Source of the DNA: Cyanidiococcus yangmingshanensis
Lineage: Eukaryota; Rhodophyta; Bangiophyceae; Cyanidiales; Cyanidiaceae
Length of the DNA: 64,000 nt
Reading direction: 5' to 3'
NCBI GenBank assembly: GCA_013995675.1
Contig: VWRR01000009.1
Location: 496,001-560,000, forward strand
The translations under genes were made by a program, and so were the position numbers. This document shows, one piece after another, positions 12,101 to 22,442 of the stretch (its first letter is position 1; each line of letters opens with the position of its first letter). A model generated the notes under the pieces. The model did no database searches, was not told the DNA's origin, and saw nothing but the letters and a program-made list of their open reading frames with translations.

Positions 12101-15100
12101 ACGTTCGTTTCCCGTAGTATCCATCGCACGAGCGATACCAGTATCGAGGGAAAACAACCCATTTGGCCATAACATTGCATGATCGCTCGAAGGAGATGCT
12201 GATAACGCTTCTTTCGGGTGCTCTGAGTGCCGATCCCTAACTGGTGCGCCAGTGCTCGAGCACGACCATAGAGCAGGGCAGCCACAAGCGGCACAACCAG
12301 GTCAGCGTCCTCCGGTAGAATGACCATCGCTTCAACGCTGCTGTTGCTAGCCTCATCTTGGCGATGAATTCGATGCTGATGTTCATGCTTCTGACGCTTC
12401 GACGATATCTGCGGATGCTCCGTCGACTCGAGGTGGCCCTTCTCGGTCGGGATGCCGCCACGCTGTAACGAGCGTGTCGTCAAACGCTCTCGCTCTCGCG
12501 ACTGAACGATTTGTCGATAGCGAGTATGTAGTTGGACGAGTAGCGCAGCACGATCCGTCGAGTCAGCGGCGCTCAATGATGCTGTATGACGATTCCTAGC
12601 GAGAGGCAGGACCGCTTCGAGATCCACGAGTGCACCATTCAGCATTGCGACTTGTTCTCGCAGCGTTGCCAAGGATGAGCCGAGTGCACGCGTCTTGGTG
12701 CGCTTGCCTGCTGGCGCCATTGTACTCGACTGGACCAGGACGCGTAACGGAGGCAAGTAGGCTCTTCGGTACTCTTCATGCCAGTTTGGCACCTGGAAGA
12801 GCGCTTCTAGGGCCGCGTGCTGTAAGGCGGTCTGCTCTGCTTGTAGGGCACTCCACAAGCGCTGTGTAGCGTCGGCTCGGCAGGCTGCATCGGTCCCGTG
12901 GAGAGCTTGTTCAGCCAGCAGGACACCAAGACTGTCCCAGTGGAGGATCTCGATTCTCGTTGGCACCGATCGTTCCAGGAGAAGCAACCTGACCAGGGCC
13001 ATCCGTTGAGTTTGATCAAGCGAATGCAGCGACATGGCAATGAACTGAACCAGATTACGATACAAGGTCTCGGGTGGAATCACCCCACGAACGGCCGTGG
13101 TAGACGGGTCTGGACGAGTCGGCTCGATCAAGTTCAGCGGCGATTGTTGCGGAACTTGGTTGGTCTCTAGCTTGATAGAATCGCCCGGGAGAGCACTTGT
13201 ACCGTCAATGGCCACGAATTCAAGAGGAATCAACGAGCTCCATATCTGTCCCAGAGCGCGTTGCGTGTCGTCCATCCATGGCCACAACGCAGCACTAGAG
13301 AGTGCCGCCTTCCTTGCTCGACTCGAGTTCAGACCAAGTCGCCAACGCAAGCCAGGCGGCTTTCTTCCGAACGCTGGTTCTGTCCCGGTGATCAACGATT
13401 GTCGGCCATGAGCAGGGACTGCTTTCGGCAGCGTCTGCGGTGATTTCAAAGACATTTGCCATTCACTCGATGGGGTCGCAACAGTTTCTGATCTCGTCTC
13501 GTCCTGGAGCAATGGAGTCATCTTCTGGGCGTTCATTGCTTCCGAGCAGTCTGTTTGGGCATTCGTCCATGCACCAGTCTCGATAGCGTTCTTCGGCGGC
13601 TTCACGGTTGCATTGGGATGCGGCAGAGACTCGGCTGCGGGTGTCGTTAAGCGAGCGTCCATCGAAGCGGCGCAGGTGCTCGGCTGGGTCGACCACTGCT
13701 GCCCGAGTGTCTGGTTCATGCCATGCTTTTCTGAAGCGCATGTGGTGGCCTCAACACCTTCAGCGATCGTCTTGTGGTCGCTAAAACGGGTCCTGATGGA
13801 GGCGTTCAGCAACGGCTGCGTCTCGTGGACGTTTTCATTCGTCACAGATGGAGTGGTCTGGAGACTGCCAGCGTCGTCGACGAGTCGGCGAATGTCTTTG
13901 GTTGCATTCGCGTTCCCGACACCCACCTTGTCGAATACTGCATCCGTGCTTGCTCTTCGACGACGAGGTAGGGAAAGTGTCGGTGGCCTTATCTTCTGAG
14001 GAGCGTTCCGCAACATATCTGGGTGGTCGGCTGAATCTCCTAGAGCACCGTTGACGGCCCAGTCGCAACGTCTTTGAGTGGCACCCAACAAAGGCATGAG
14101 TACTTGCTCGAAAGCAACAGATCTACCGAGAAGAGAGATCCCAGCTTCCCATACTGCTGGAACCTCTTTCCAGAACAACGTCAATGGCAACTGAAGGCAA
14201 CCAACAATGGTGAATAACACCAGCCGTAGAAGGGATCTGGGTACAACAGAGGCATGCTGCTTTCGAAGCGTTACAACAGCACGTCGGAAATGAATCCGGG
14301 CAGTATCAATCTGCTGGATGTCGTTGATGAATGCGCAGCCAAGTTGATAGATTTCAGCCATGGATCTGAAGAAGTCGGCAAGTTGTGATGCAGGACTCGC
14401 CTCAGTTAATTTGGCACAGAGCACTAGCTCTGCTGCCGAACAGATTCGTTTCCGCTGGGGACGATGCAGCTCGCTCTGTGCTGCCCAGTGTTCTGCATCG
14501 GTTGGTTCCGGTCGCAGCTGCACGAGTTCCTGGCAGAGTCCATCGAGAACTTGCTCTGCATCCGCTCGATCTGTCAGTCGACTGGTCCTCTCAAGACAGG
14601 TTCGGAGCGACTCCATATCGTCGCGAAACTGGAAGCACATCACTGCGAGCGCCAATGGTGATGGATCTGAAAGAAGCACTGAACGTAGCCGCTGCTTCTC
14701 ATCGACAGCGTCGCGTGGTAGACCCAGTGAGCGCGCCAGGTAGAATGCAATCGTTCGAACCGTAACGTCTGGGCTCTCTAGGTCTGCAACTTGCCAGAGC
14801 GCCGGGCTTTGTTGGAATATGTTTTGCAGTGCTGACCCCGCACTCGGATCTGCGGTGAGCATGGCGCGAAGCACTCGCCATATCCAGGCCAGCTGGGAAG
14901 CTCGCGACACACCCGCTAACGGGAGACGATGGTACACGTCCCCGAGTATATCGCCCAGCATCTGCGCGGTGGACACCGAATGCCAGCGACTATAATGCGT
15001 AACCAGCCACTCTATCACGGTTGCAGTGACCCGAATATCGGAGACACGACTCATGAGGTGTTCCAGAAACTGGCGCATGGTCATTGTCGTTCCTGCGGTA

Positions 15101-16270
15101 GCCACTGCTCGTCCGTAGATTGCTAGGAACCATGCAAGGCTTTCGCCACAACCATGCTCCAATGCCAGTGATAAAAGCTTGGTCATCATTTTGTTGGCAA
15201 GCAAGGGAGCGTCCCCGGCACCAGACCGATGAGATCGACAGAAACGTTCTAACCATACGCCCAATCCATACAATACAGTAGGCATGCGCTTGGGCGGTGC
15301 TCGCGCTATCCACGGCAACAAAGGTCATTTCGAGCAGACGCGTTGTCGCTTCTGGCCTCAGTTCACCTCCGAGTCGCCACCATAACGCGATCAAAAGTGT
15401 CTGTTGGTAGGCATCCAGCCGGTCCGTCTCTGGATCCTGGCTAAAGACGCATCGATGTAGATGATCCAACAGCACGAGTGCCCCCGAATGCAATTGTCCA
15501 CGTACGCTGGTGCATCCATAGAAGAAGGTGGCTGCAACCGCATCCGCCTCTCTTCGAATAGAATCAAGTTCGCCTGCGACATCGGGATTCGCCGTCACCA
15601 TAGCCTGTACACAAAGCAGAAGCTCCCCATTCGCCAGTCTTCGAAGCAAGACACCCGCACTCTGTGCCGCAAAGAGACGCACATGCTCGCTTCGGTGGCT
15701 CAGCAGCAACGCACGCCATGTCTGGAGGATACGATACGTCTCGCCAGCAACGGCCTGTTGCTTACTCCAAAAACGAAAGAGCCGCATCACCGTCGAGAAG
15801 AAAACTTCAATCTCAGTCGCATCTCCAAAGTCAACGGAACCGGCCAAAACTTGGATCGACGGCACCAAGAAAGGATAAAAATCAGTGGCCAGGTCCCAGG
15901 CGAACGCCTCCCAGCAGGCAGTGAGCGCAGCGAGCGACGACGCCTGCTCCCGTACGGCCCGCACCCACTGCCGAAACACTCGTTTCCGATTCCGCAACAA
16001 CAGCGGTAGAGAAATCACCCATGGATGAACAGCACTCGCAAAATCACGAAATGATCGGGTACGATCTCGATCGCTCCACTGAATAATTGTTGTTCGCAGG
16101 TACGTATCCAACGATGCGCCGTGCCTCGCCAGAACATCATTATCACCAGCAGCCAGCACTTGTTTCCGTCGTCGCAGAACCGAGCTCAGATCAGTCTGAC
16201 GCAGTCGATCCCTCAATGACAGGAACTTGAAATGCTGCTTTCCTCGGTGGATTTTATTCAACACTTTCAT
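6106..16270 (-). CDS. UTP20: UTP20/DRIM HEAT-repeat protein of the small-subunit processome, split over four frames
   Basis: UTP20 is a giant HEAT-repeat scaffold of the nucleolar U3 snoRNP processome, needed for 18S rRNA maturation. The gene begins at ATG 16270 and is read in four successive minus frames: 16270 to about 15300, about 15300 to 11870, about 11870 to 8610, and 8619 to 6106. The N-terminal part has the DRIM signature (TTIIQWSDRDRTRSFRDFAS, then FYPFLVPSIQVLAGSVDFGD). The last part has the very conserved LFVRNLEYEYESGR and EYLLVPLSARLVNEQG. The C-terminus is the usual basic tail with a coiled coil. The shifts are +1, -1 and +1; the third must lie between 8579 and 8622. No intron with convincing splice sites bridges them. 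Summed length is near 3,390 residues, larger than yeast (about 2,500) or human (about 2,800). It is either an intact gene with assembly indels or a decaying copy. Protein-level conservation across all four parts favours a working gene. Confidence 0.85.
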
Positions 16271-16418
16271 GGCTCACCGAACGAGACGCCTCCGGCTGCA
16301 GCCCAGCGCCACCGGCAAGCCAACGCGACGGCGTCCGCGGGCGAGACGCAACGGCATCGCCCATTCGCCATAAACCCTTTATATACCAATTTGACGCACG
16401 CGTGCTTATCAAGATCAG

Positions 16419-16492
16419 GCGGGCGTGGTCTAGATGGTTATGACGTGTGCCTAACACGCACAAGATCGCGCGTTCGAGTCGCGCCGCCCGTA
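16419..16492 (+). tRNA. tRNA-Val, anticodon AAC
   Basis: A 74-nt cloverleaf folds without gaps and without an intron. The 7-bp acceptor is GCGGGCG with CGCCCGT (first pair G-U), followed by discriminator A 16492. U8 and G9 precede a D-arm starting GTCT. The 5-bp anticodon stem TGTGC/GCACA closes a loop with anticodon AAC at 16453-16455. A 5-nt variable loop and T-arm GCGCG-TTCGAGT-CGCGC complete it. The internal A box (TGGTCTAGATGG) and B box (GCGTTCGAGTC) are recognisable. It lies upstream of, and divergent from, UTP20. CCA is not encoded, as usual in eukaryotes. Confidence 0.95.
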
Positions 16493-16497
16493 TACGC

Positions 16498-16501
16498 TTT
16501 T
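16498..16501 (+). terminator. RNA polymerase III T-run terminator of tRNA-Val
   Basis: A run of four T residues begins six bases after the tRNA 3' end, matching the short T-tract at which Pol III stops. Confidence 0.7.
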
Positions 16502-16795
16502 GTCGGACGAAGTTGCATCCCCGTGTGGAATCTCATGGTCGATCAATCATATATGGTGATATCTATCGATCGTGATGTTGCGTTTGATCGTGGACGAACG
16601 TTGATGGATATACATCACGGGATTGAATTGATCGATCGATCGATCGTTTGGTCCGTAAGTAGACTGCGTGCACGCCGATCCGTGCATGCAGAGACAGCAT
16701 TGGTCGGATGGTGCCGGTGATGCCTCGCCGAGGGCGTTGGGGTTGCACACGCTTCATAGCATACGCTCGGTGGCAGGTTTACTTTGGGTGGTCGG
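16502..16795. other. Spacer between tRNA-Val and RhoGAP gene
   Basis: About 290 bp with no gene. It contains a tandem GATC run (GATCGATCGATCGATCG) near 16631-16648. Confidence 0.5.
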
Positions 16796-18145
16796 TTACG
16801 CACAACAAGGTGGCTCCGACGATGGTACGGTTGGTGGCTCGGCACCTGCGTGACACGATCGTGGTCCTCGTGACGACAGGGTTGCTCGGCCCAGAGGTGA
16901 TGAGCGGTGACCTTCCATGTCGGCGATCAGCGTTGCTCGCTCGATCAGGTATTGTACCATGTCGGTCATGACATGAAGCTGTTCCAGCGCATTCGGTCGC
17001 AGGGGGTCCCATTCGCAGAGGCAGGGAGCCATGACTAGGGCCAGGTTGCGGCTCGTCATTTTGTTGATCGTCGTCAGTTGACTGATCTCGTGGAGCAGCA
17101 AGAGTAACTCAACGAGGAGATCGTTGCATTGCGCGTACAGTTGATCGCTGCGAATGCGTTGCCAGAGGCGGAATATGTTGATCGCCTCGTCCCAGGAGGC
17201 ACCTGGGCCACTTGTTCTCGCCATTTCCAGAAAGCTGCCGTAAGCTTTGGTGGAAAGCAGCGCCGGCCGAGTTGTCCGCAACGTCTCTTTCAAGAGGCCA
17301 GCCACCGCATGCGGGTCAGCATCCGAGGGCAGGCGATCATCGTGCGTGACCTGCCTTCGGAGGCGCTCGACAGCCTCGACAGAGCCAGATGCCCCCAGAA
17401 TGCCTAGCGTTTCACGGCCCCGATGTGCTCGCAAATGGCCGATGCAGAGCCAAACCCGTGTCTCGAGCGGTTCGTTCCAAGGGCGTGATGCCTCTGATGC
17501 GATCGACTCGTGAGCGGCGCTGCTCACGGAGTTGCTGGCGTCACGGCCAGGTGCATGTAGGGTCGTTGTCGATTTCGCAGCATGATGCACCACGCTGTTG
17601 CGCCTACAGAGGCATCCTTGTCGCTCATCCGATATCGGCTTGGCGCGAGCACTGGCTTGATTCCGGTCAGCGGGCCCTGTCGAGCCCTGCAGGTGCTTGA
17701 ATAGCAGCATTTTGACACGGTTCGCAACCTCGGTACGCACTGGCGGACCACCTTGGCCTGGACCATTGCCTTCTGGCCGCAAACTCTCCCGGTTGACCAG
17801 CGTTACTCGAATCGCTGCCTGCGCTTCCGTCTTGGGCCCTGTCGCGGCCAAAGGCGCACAACGAGAAGGCTGTTGCTCAACAGCCGGACCCGCCACGGTT
17901 CCGCCAGACGCCAACGCTGCAGTATCATCCGGCATAGCCAAACACGTCTCGGTCACACGTTCAGCTGGAGAGGCAGGCTTGCTGCTATCCACCAGGGAGT
18001 TATCGAGCGCGCCACGAACCTTGTCCAGTGACGCCATCGCTGTCACGTTCACAGGGGTATCTGTTTGACTACAAGAAACCAAAACACGCTCTTCCAGATC
18101 AGTCCCTCTACCTCTCCCAAGATCATGCCCCTGATCCGTATTCAT
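16796..18145 (-). CDS. RhoGAP-domain protein with altered arginine finger
   Basis: RhoGAP domains stimulate GTP hydrolysis by Rho-family GTPases. The first ATG of the frame is at 18145, giving 449 residues; the frame extends upstream without ATG. The N-terminal half is low-complexity and probably disordered. The C-terminal half is a RhoGAP domain: GILGASGSVEAVERLRR aligns with the canonical G-I-F-R-x-S-G block, VAGLLKETLR keeps the conserved Lys, and INKMTSRNLALVMAPCL keeps the conserved Asn. Where the family has the catalytic arginine finger (GIFR-x-SG), this protein has Gly (codon at 17393-17395). It may bind a GTPase without accelerating hydrolysis. No PH, BAR or membrane domain is visible. 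Family assignment is secure; GAP activity is doubtful. Confidence 0.88.
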   Translation of the reverse strand: MNTDQGHDLGRGRGTDLEERVLVSCSQTDTPVNVTAMASLDKVRGALDNSLVDSSKPASPAERVTETCLAMPDDTAALASGGTVAGPAVEQQPSRCAPLAATGPKTEAQAAIRVTLVNRESLRPEGNGPGQGGPPVRTEVANRVKMLLFKHLQGSTGPADRNQASARAKPISDERQGCLCRRNSVVHHAAKSTTTLHAPGRDASNSVSSAAHESIASEASRPWNEPLETRVWLCIGHLRAHRGRETLGILGASGSVEAVERLRRQVTHDDRLPSDADPHAVAGLLKETLRTTRPALLSTKAYGSFLEMARTSGPGASWDEAINIFRLWQRIRSDQLYAQCNDLLVELLLLLHEISQLTTINKMTSRNLALVMAPCLCEWDPLRPNALEQLHVMTDMVQYLIERATLIADMEGHRSSPLGRATLSSRGPRSCHAGAEPPTVPSSEPPCCA

Positions 18146-19820
18146 AATCAAGTAGCAATCCTTCACGAGCGAGGTAGCGCTGCTCCCAAGGCGTGGCGGG
18201 ATGTGGACCGCGCGCGAGAACGCCCCAGCAGCGCGCGCACTCCGACACTTTCGAATCGCCGGTATCCTAAATAGCGACAAGTTAGTACATCATGGTCATG
18301 CATGCCGCACGGTCAGTATTCGAGACCACAGACCGCTCCAACAGCGTTTCTCTGAATCGGCGCAGGGGTTTGGTTCACTATCCGAAAGTTGCTCATAACG
18401 AGCAATTTATATGAGTCTCGGTATGGTTGTGGGGTCAGGCATCTCGTATACGGGCGACGAAGAACCATCGGGTGAGTCGGACTGGTTGCGCGAGTATCCT
18501 GCATTCGAGACGGATGCTCCTCGCCGATGCAGAGAAACGCTGTTGGAGCGGTCTGTGTTCCTGGTGCTATCTGCATCAAGACCATGGACGTGAACGCGGT
18601 ATGCAGCAACCAAGAAGGTGTGATCCTATTCCCTTGTAAAGAGCCTTGTTGGTGCCCTCTCGATGGAGATTTATCGGGGCGCTGGCATCGTCGCGTTGGA
18701 TGAACGGACGTCTTCATGCTCGGCACGTCACGTGACAAGTCATTGGGGCTTGGTGTTTTCAACGTTCCCTGGCGATTCTTGTCGTTGGCGAGATGGCTCG
18801 CAGTGAATGGTCACCGCTGGTCATGTCGACGGATACGGATTCTCTATCCGAGCGTCTCCTCGGACATGTTATGTTGCTGTCACCAGCAGTCGAGGCGGTC
18901 GCGCGACTGGACGTGCGCTGCCATGCTGTCTGAACCAGAATAGGGTTCGTGCAGCTACAAGGAACGCGCGTTCTGAATGCGGTTGTAATATGCCGGTACC
19001 ACGAAGTAAACATGTGGTAGATCTGAAATATCAAACGATGCTGATGGACCGCTTGGCCTCGAGAGCGCGCCAGCAGCCTTTGATCGGTATCGAAAACAGT
19101 GCTTCGTGTCCATCATGCGTCCCGTTGCTGCACAGCGCACCGAGTGTATCCGGGTACGAACACAGCAACGAGTTGCACACGATGGTGGTGACAGACGTTC
19201 GCTGCAACGTCCAGACGAGACCTGGCCTCGCGCGCTTCCCATCAGTAGTGGACGTCGCCGTGTGAAGCGTTTCCCTGAAGAATGCAACACCCGCAACTCG
19301 CAAAAGCAATCGACATAACCCGGCAGATCACCTCTAGGCTACCCGCCATGATACAACAAGTACGGTTCGGAGACTCGTTTTTATCGTCTTCAAGGTGACT
19401 CCACCATAGAGTGCAGAGAAAAGAACCTGTTCCGGAGTTTGCAGTTGATGCTTGTCTACAACCGCTTCAAGGACTTCGTCTCTCGGCCAGCGGTACCGGT
19501 CGTGTTCCGTCGTCCCGCTCCGACTGCAACGATGAAAGGCTTCCGGTGACAAAACAAGCCGTACACCAGGTCTCCTCCAAAGCAACTTTCCAACTGAAAA
19601 TCCGAGACAAAACACTCAAGATCAACGATTCGCGATGATTGTCGGTGTCTCCCACCTGAAACCAATTGTAAGGATGCGAAACGTTGATGTCCTGTTTCGA
19701 AGCCCTGGACCAGGTTGAAAACGGCGTACCGACGCGTATGGTACGGGTTGGTACCTCTCGACCGTATCGCTGTTCGCTGGTCACAAAGCGAGACAGTGCT
19801 TGTGGGACGTGCGTGCACCC
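18146..19820. other. Divergent intergenic region between RhoGAP and lipin genes
   Basis: 1.7 kb between two divergent starts. Short overlapping open frames (up to about 150 codons) occur on both strands, none resembling a known protein. The region probably carries two promoters and 5' untranslated sequence. I see no RNA gene. Confidence 0.5.
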
Positions 19821-22151
19821 ATGAGCACGTACCTTGATCGGTTGCTTGCATCGTTATCTTCAGCCCTGGAGATTAATGCTGCGACGCTTAGCGGAGCAGC
19901 AGACATTATTGTTGTGCAGCAACCGGACGGAAGCTTGCGCTCAACACCGTTTCACGTTCGGTTCGGAAAGCTGCAGCTTCTGAAGAGCCGGGAAAAACTG
20001 GTAGAGATCGACGTCAACCCGTTGGATGAGTCGGATGTCTTGAAAGCGATTCAACAGTTGGAGCGAGCACCCTCTCGAACCCGATTGAAGGTGAGTCGCT
20101 CCGGGGCGCTCACTGACCGCGACCTCCAAAACGACCAGAACCTGGAGTCAGCTCGCGGCAGCCATAAAACACCACTGACCATGCTACTTGGTGCTGCAGG
20201 CGAGGCTTTTTTTGTCGAAGAGACCTCAACGGAGACTGCAGGAGAGCTGGAGAGACGAGCACCTAGCGAGGTCGTCTGGGTAGAGCGTGCTCCTAGCGAG
20301 CCACCGTCCCCTTGCAGTGAAACCTTTCGCGAATGGAGACCTGATCGTGAGCCCAGTGCACGCTCAACGGATCGTGAAAACTTGCAGGATGCGTTTAGTG
20401 ATAGCGAACAGCCAAGTCGGGCGGAGAGGCTACAACTGCCACCTGTTGTACAGTCAACCGATCTGGTTGCATCCTCGCCACAGGATGGGAGCTGGAGCGC
20501 TCGATTGAGCGGCATTCTCCGTCGACATACGAGTAGAGAAGAGCCAATCCGCTCAGGATCTAGTTCGTCTCCAGAGCCAGCTCTTGCAGCCATGGAGACA
20601 GACCTATCGGATGAGGCTGCTCCGCTCTCAATGAGCTGCCAAGCGAGGCAGCACTCGGAGCGGTCTCGAACTCCCGCCGAATATCATTCCCCAGCAGCCG
20701 GTGCTGCGGAGCTTCTCCTGTTTGATATGGACGATGGTGCCCAGGCAGGAGCAGGCCATACGACCTCGGCTTCCGAAAAGGTTCCATTGGTCGACGATCT
20801 TGTCGAGAAGGAGCAAGGAAATGTCTCGGAGACGTCACCAGATACCATTCTGAAGATGGATGCACCGGTTGCACTCTCTCTATGTGGTCATCTGATCACT
20901 TCACAAATGACCGCTGAACAAGTACATGACCTGTTTGAGGCCAATCGAATTTCGCTGGACTACTTTCAGAATCACGTCAATATCTTGCATCATCCGGATC
21001 TTCTGGTCCGCATCCACGACCAGTTGTACCCCTATCGAGTGGCAGCACCGCTGCTGGTCGGCCTCCTGGCCTTTGGTACCATGCTTGAAGCCAAAGCAGT
21101 TGATCGTCAAACGTTGGCCCCCAAGGCACGACCACCTCGAGCACGTTTCACCTGGTTCGGCCTTCGTAGCAGCCAGCTAGAGGATGCGAGCAACGAGCCG
21201 CTGCAGCTCGGAGAACCACTCACTGAGCCAGCTGCGAACCTGCAGACGACAAAGGAGTCTAGGGTATCGACCATGAACGAAGCGAATCCTCATCTGTTGT
21301 CGCTCCATCGACCACGGTACATGCGCAAGTCGCTGTATCCGAGTTCGGCGCAGCTGGCACAGCTCGGCCTACGCCCTGGAGCGAACCTTATTACCTTTAC
21401 TGTCCACAGTCGCCTCCAGGGCATGCAACGACTGAGCAGTCGGATTTATCTCTGGCCACACGATGTCAAGTTGTGTGTCAGTGATGTTGATGGCACCATT
21501 ACGCGAAGCGATGTACTCGGACAAATACTGCCTCGTGTTGGAAAGGACTGGAGTCATCAAGGCGTGGCCAGCCTCTATCGAGCCATTGCTCGAAACGGCT
21601 ACAAGTTCCTGTATTTGACCTCTCGAGCGATTGGCCAGGCCTCTGCCACGCGGAGCTACCTGACGACACTGCAACAGGAAGGAAGCCTGGGCCTGCCAGA
21701 TGGTCCACTGCTGCTCTCCCCAGACCGAGTCATTGAGTCGTTTGCGAGAGAGGTGCTTCGACGTCGGCCCCAGGATTTTAAGATTGCTGCCCTTGAACAG
21801 GTGCGTCGTCTGTTTCCACCGGGGAACTATAATCCGTTCTTCGCGGGTTTTGGAAACCGAGACTCGGACCGTATCGCTTATGCGGCCATGGGTGTACCAC
21901 CAGAGCGCGTGTTCTTGGTGAATTCCCGCGGTGAACTGCAAGTCGGTAACCACGTTTTTGATGCGCTATCATCCTTTGGAGCTCTGAAAAGACTCGTGGA
22001 CTCCATATTTCCAGATATCTCTAGGGTATCTGGTCAGGAACAAGTCTCTGAGATACACGAGGCGCTTGGATTTAACGATTACCAGTATTGGAAACGGCCG
22101 TTCTCGCCAGCCCATAGCAGCAATGATTCCGATGCACGCTCGTCGTTCTGA
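19821..22151 (+). CDS. PAH1: Lipin / PAH1 phosphatidate phosphatase
   Basis: Lipins are Mg2+-dependent phosphatidate phosphatases that make diacylglycerol for membrane and storage lipids; they move between cytosol and ER/nuclear membrane. Translation from ATG 19821 gives 776 residues. The N-lip domain is at the very start (ALEINAATLSGAADIIVVQQ, then PFHVRFGKLQLLKSREKLVE). A long acidic, Ser-rich linker with many likely phosphorylation sites follows. The C-lip catalytic domain has the HAD motif DVDGTITRSDVLGQILPRVG, then LYLTSRAIGQA and FGNRDSDRIAY. The catalytic DxDGT is intact, so the enzyme should be active. Length fits the plant and yeast proteins. Start and frame are clean across the whole gene. 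Confidence 0.95.
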   Translation: MSTYLDRLLASLSSALEINAATLSGAADIIVVQQPDGSLRSTPFHVRFGKLQLLKSREKLVEIDVNPLDESDVLKAIQQLERAPSRTRLKVSRSGALTDRDLQNDQNLESARGSHKTPLTMLLGAAGEAFFVEETSTETAGELERRAPSEVVWVERAPSEPPSPCSETFREWRPDREPSARSTDRENLQDAFSDSEQPSRAERLQLPPVVQSTDLVASSPQDGSWSARLSGILRRHTSREEPIRSGSSSSPEPALAAMETDLSDEAAPLSMSCQARQHSERSRTPAEYHSPAAGAAELLLFDMDDGAQAGAGHTTSASEKVPLVDDLVEKEQGNVSETSPDTILKMDAPVALSLCGHLITSQMTAEQVHDLFEANRISLDYFQNHVNILHHPDLLVRIHDQLYPYRVAAPLLVGLLAFGTMLEAKAVDRQTLAPKARPPRARFTWFGLRSSQLEDASNEPLQLGEPLTEPAANLQTTKESRVSTMNEANPHLLSLHRPRYMRKSLYPSSAQLAQLGLRPGANLITFTVHSRLQGMQRLSSRIYLWPHDVKLCVSDVDGTITRSDVLGQILPRVGKDWSHQGVASLYRAIARNGYKFLYLTSRAIGQASATRSYLTTLQQEGSLGLPDGPLLLSPDRVIESFAREVLRRRPQDFKIAALEQVRRLFPPGNYNPFFAGFGNRDSDRIAYAAMGVPPERVFLVNSRGELQVGNHVFDALSSFGALKRLVDSIFPDISRVSGQEQVSEIHEALGFNDYQYWKRPFSPAHSSNDSDARSSF

Positions 22152-22442
22152 GACTCGTCTCCGTCATTCGGTTTCAGCGACCAAATCTCTGAAAGGTATG
22201 CGTTGTTGAATGGGTCAAGTTCGCTCGAGCTGCACAAACCATTGTCTGATGCATTGTTTGCAGGGCGACTCGCGCTCCACACGAGCCAATGAATGTACAG
22301 AATGGCTTTGGAATGGAGGAGAACGCACATCGTGTCTTTCGAAACGCAAGCAGCACCGTTTCCTGCCTAACATAAACCAGAGACTTGGTGTTTCCTGAAA
22401 CAATGCTTCGGGTCGTGTTGGATACAAAATCTGGTGGAGACG

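Noticed and set aside
15240-15330. Tiny GT-AG introns as the cause of the first UTP20 frame change
   Set aside because: Candidates of 23-28 nt are far below normal spliceosomal size and lack a branch-point-like sequence.
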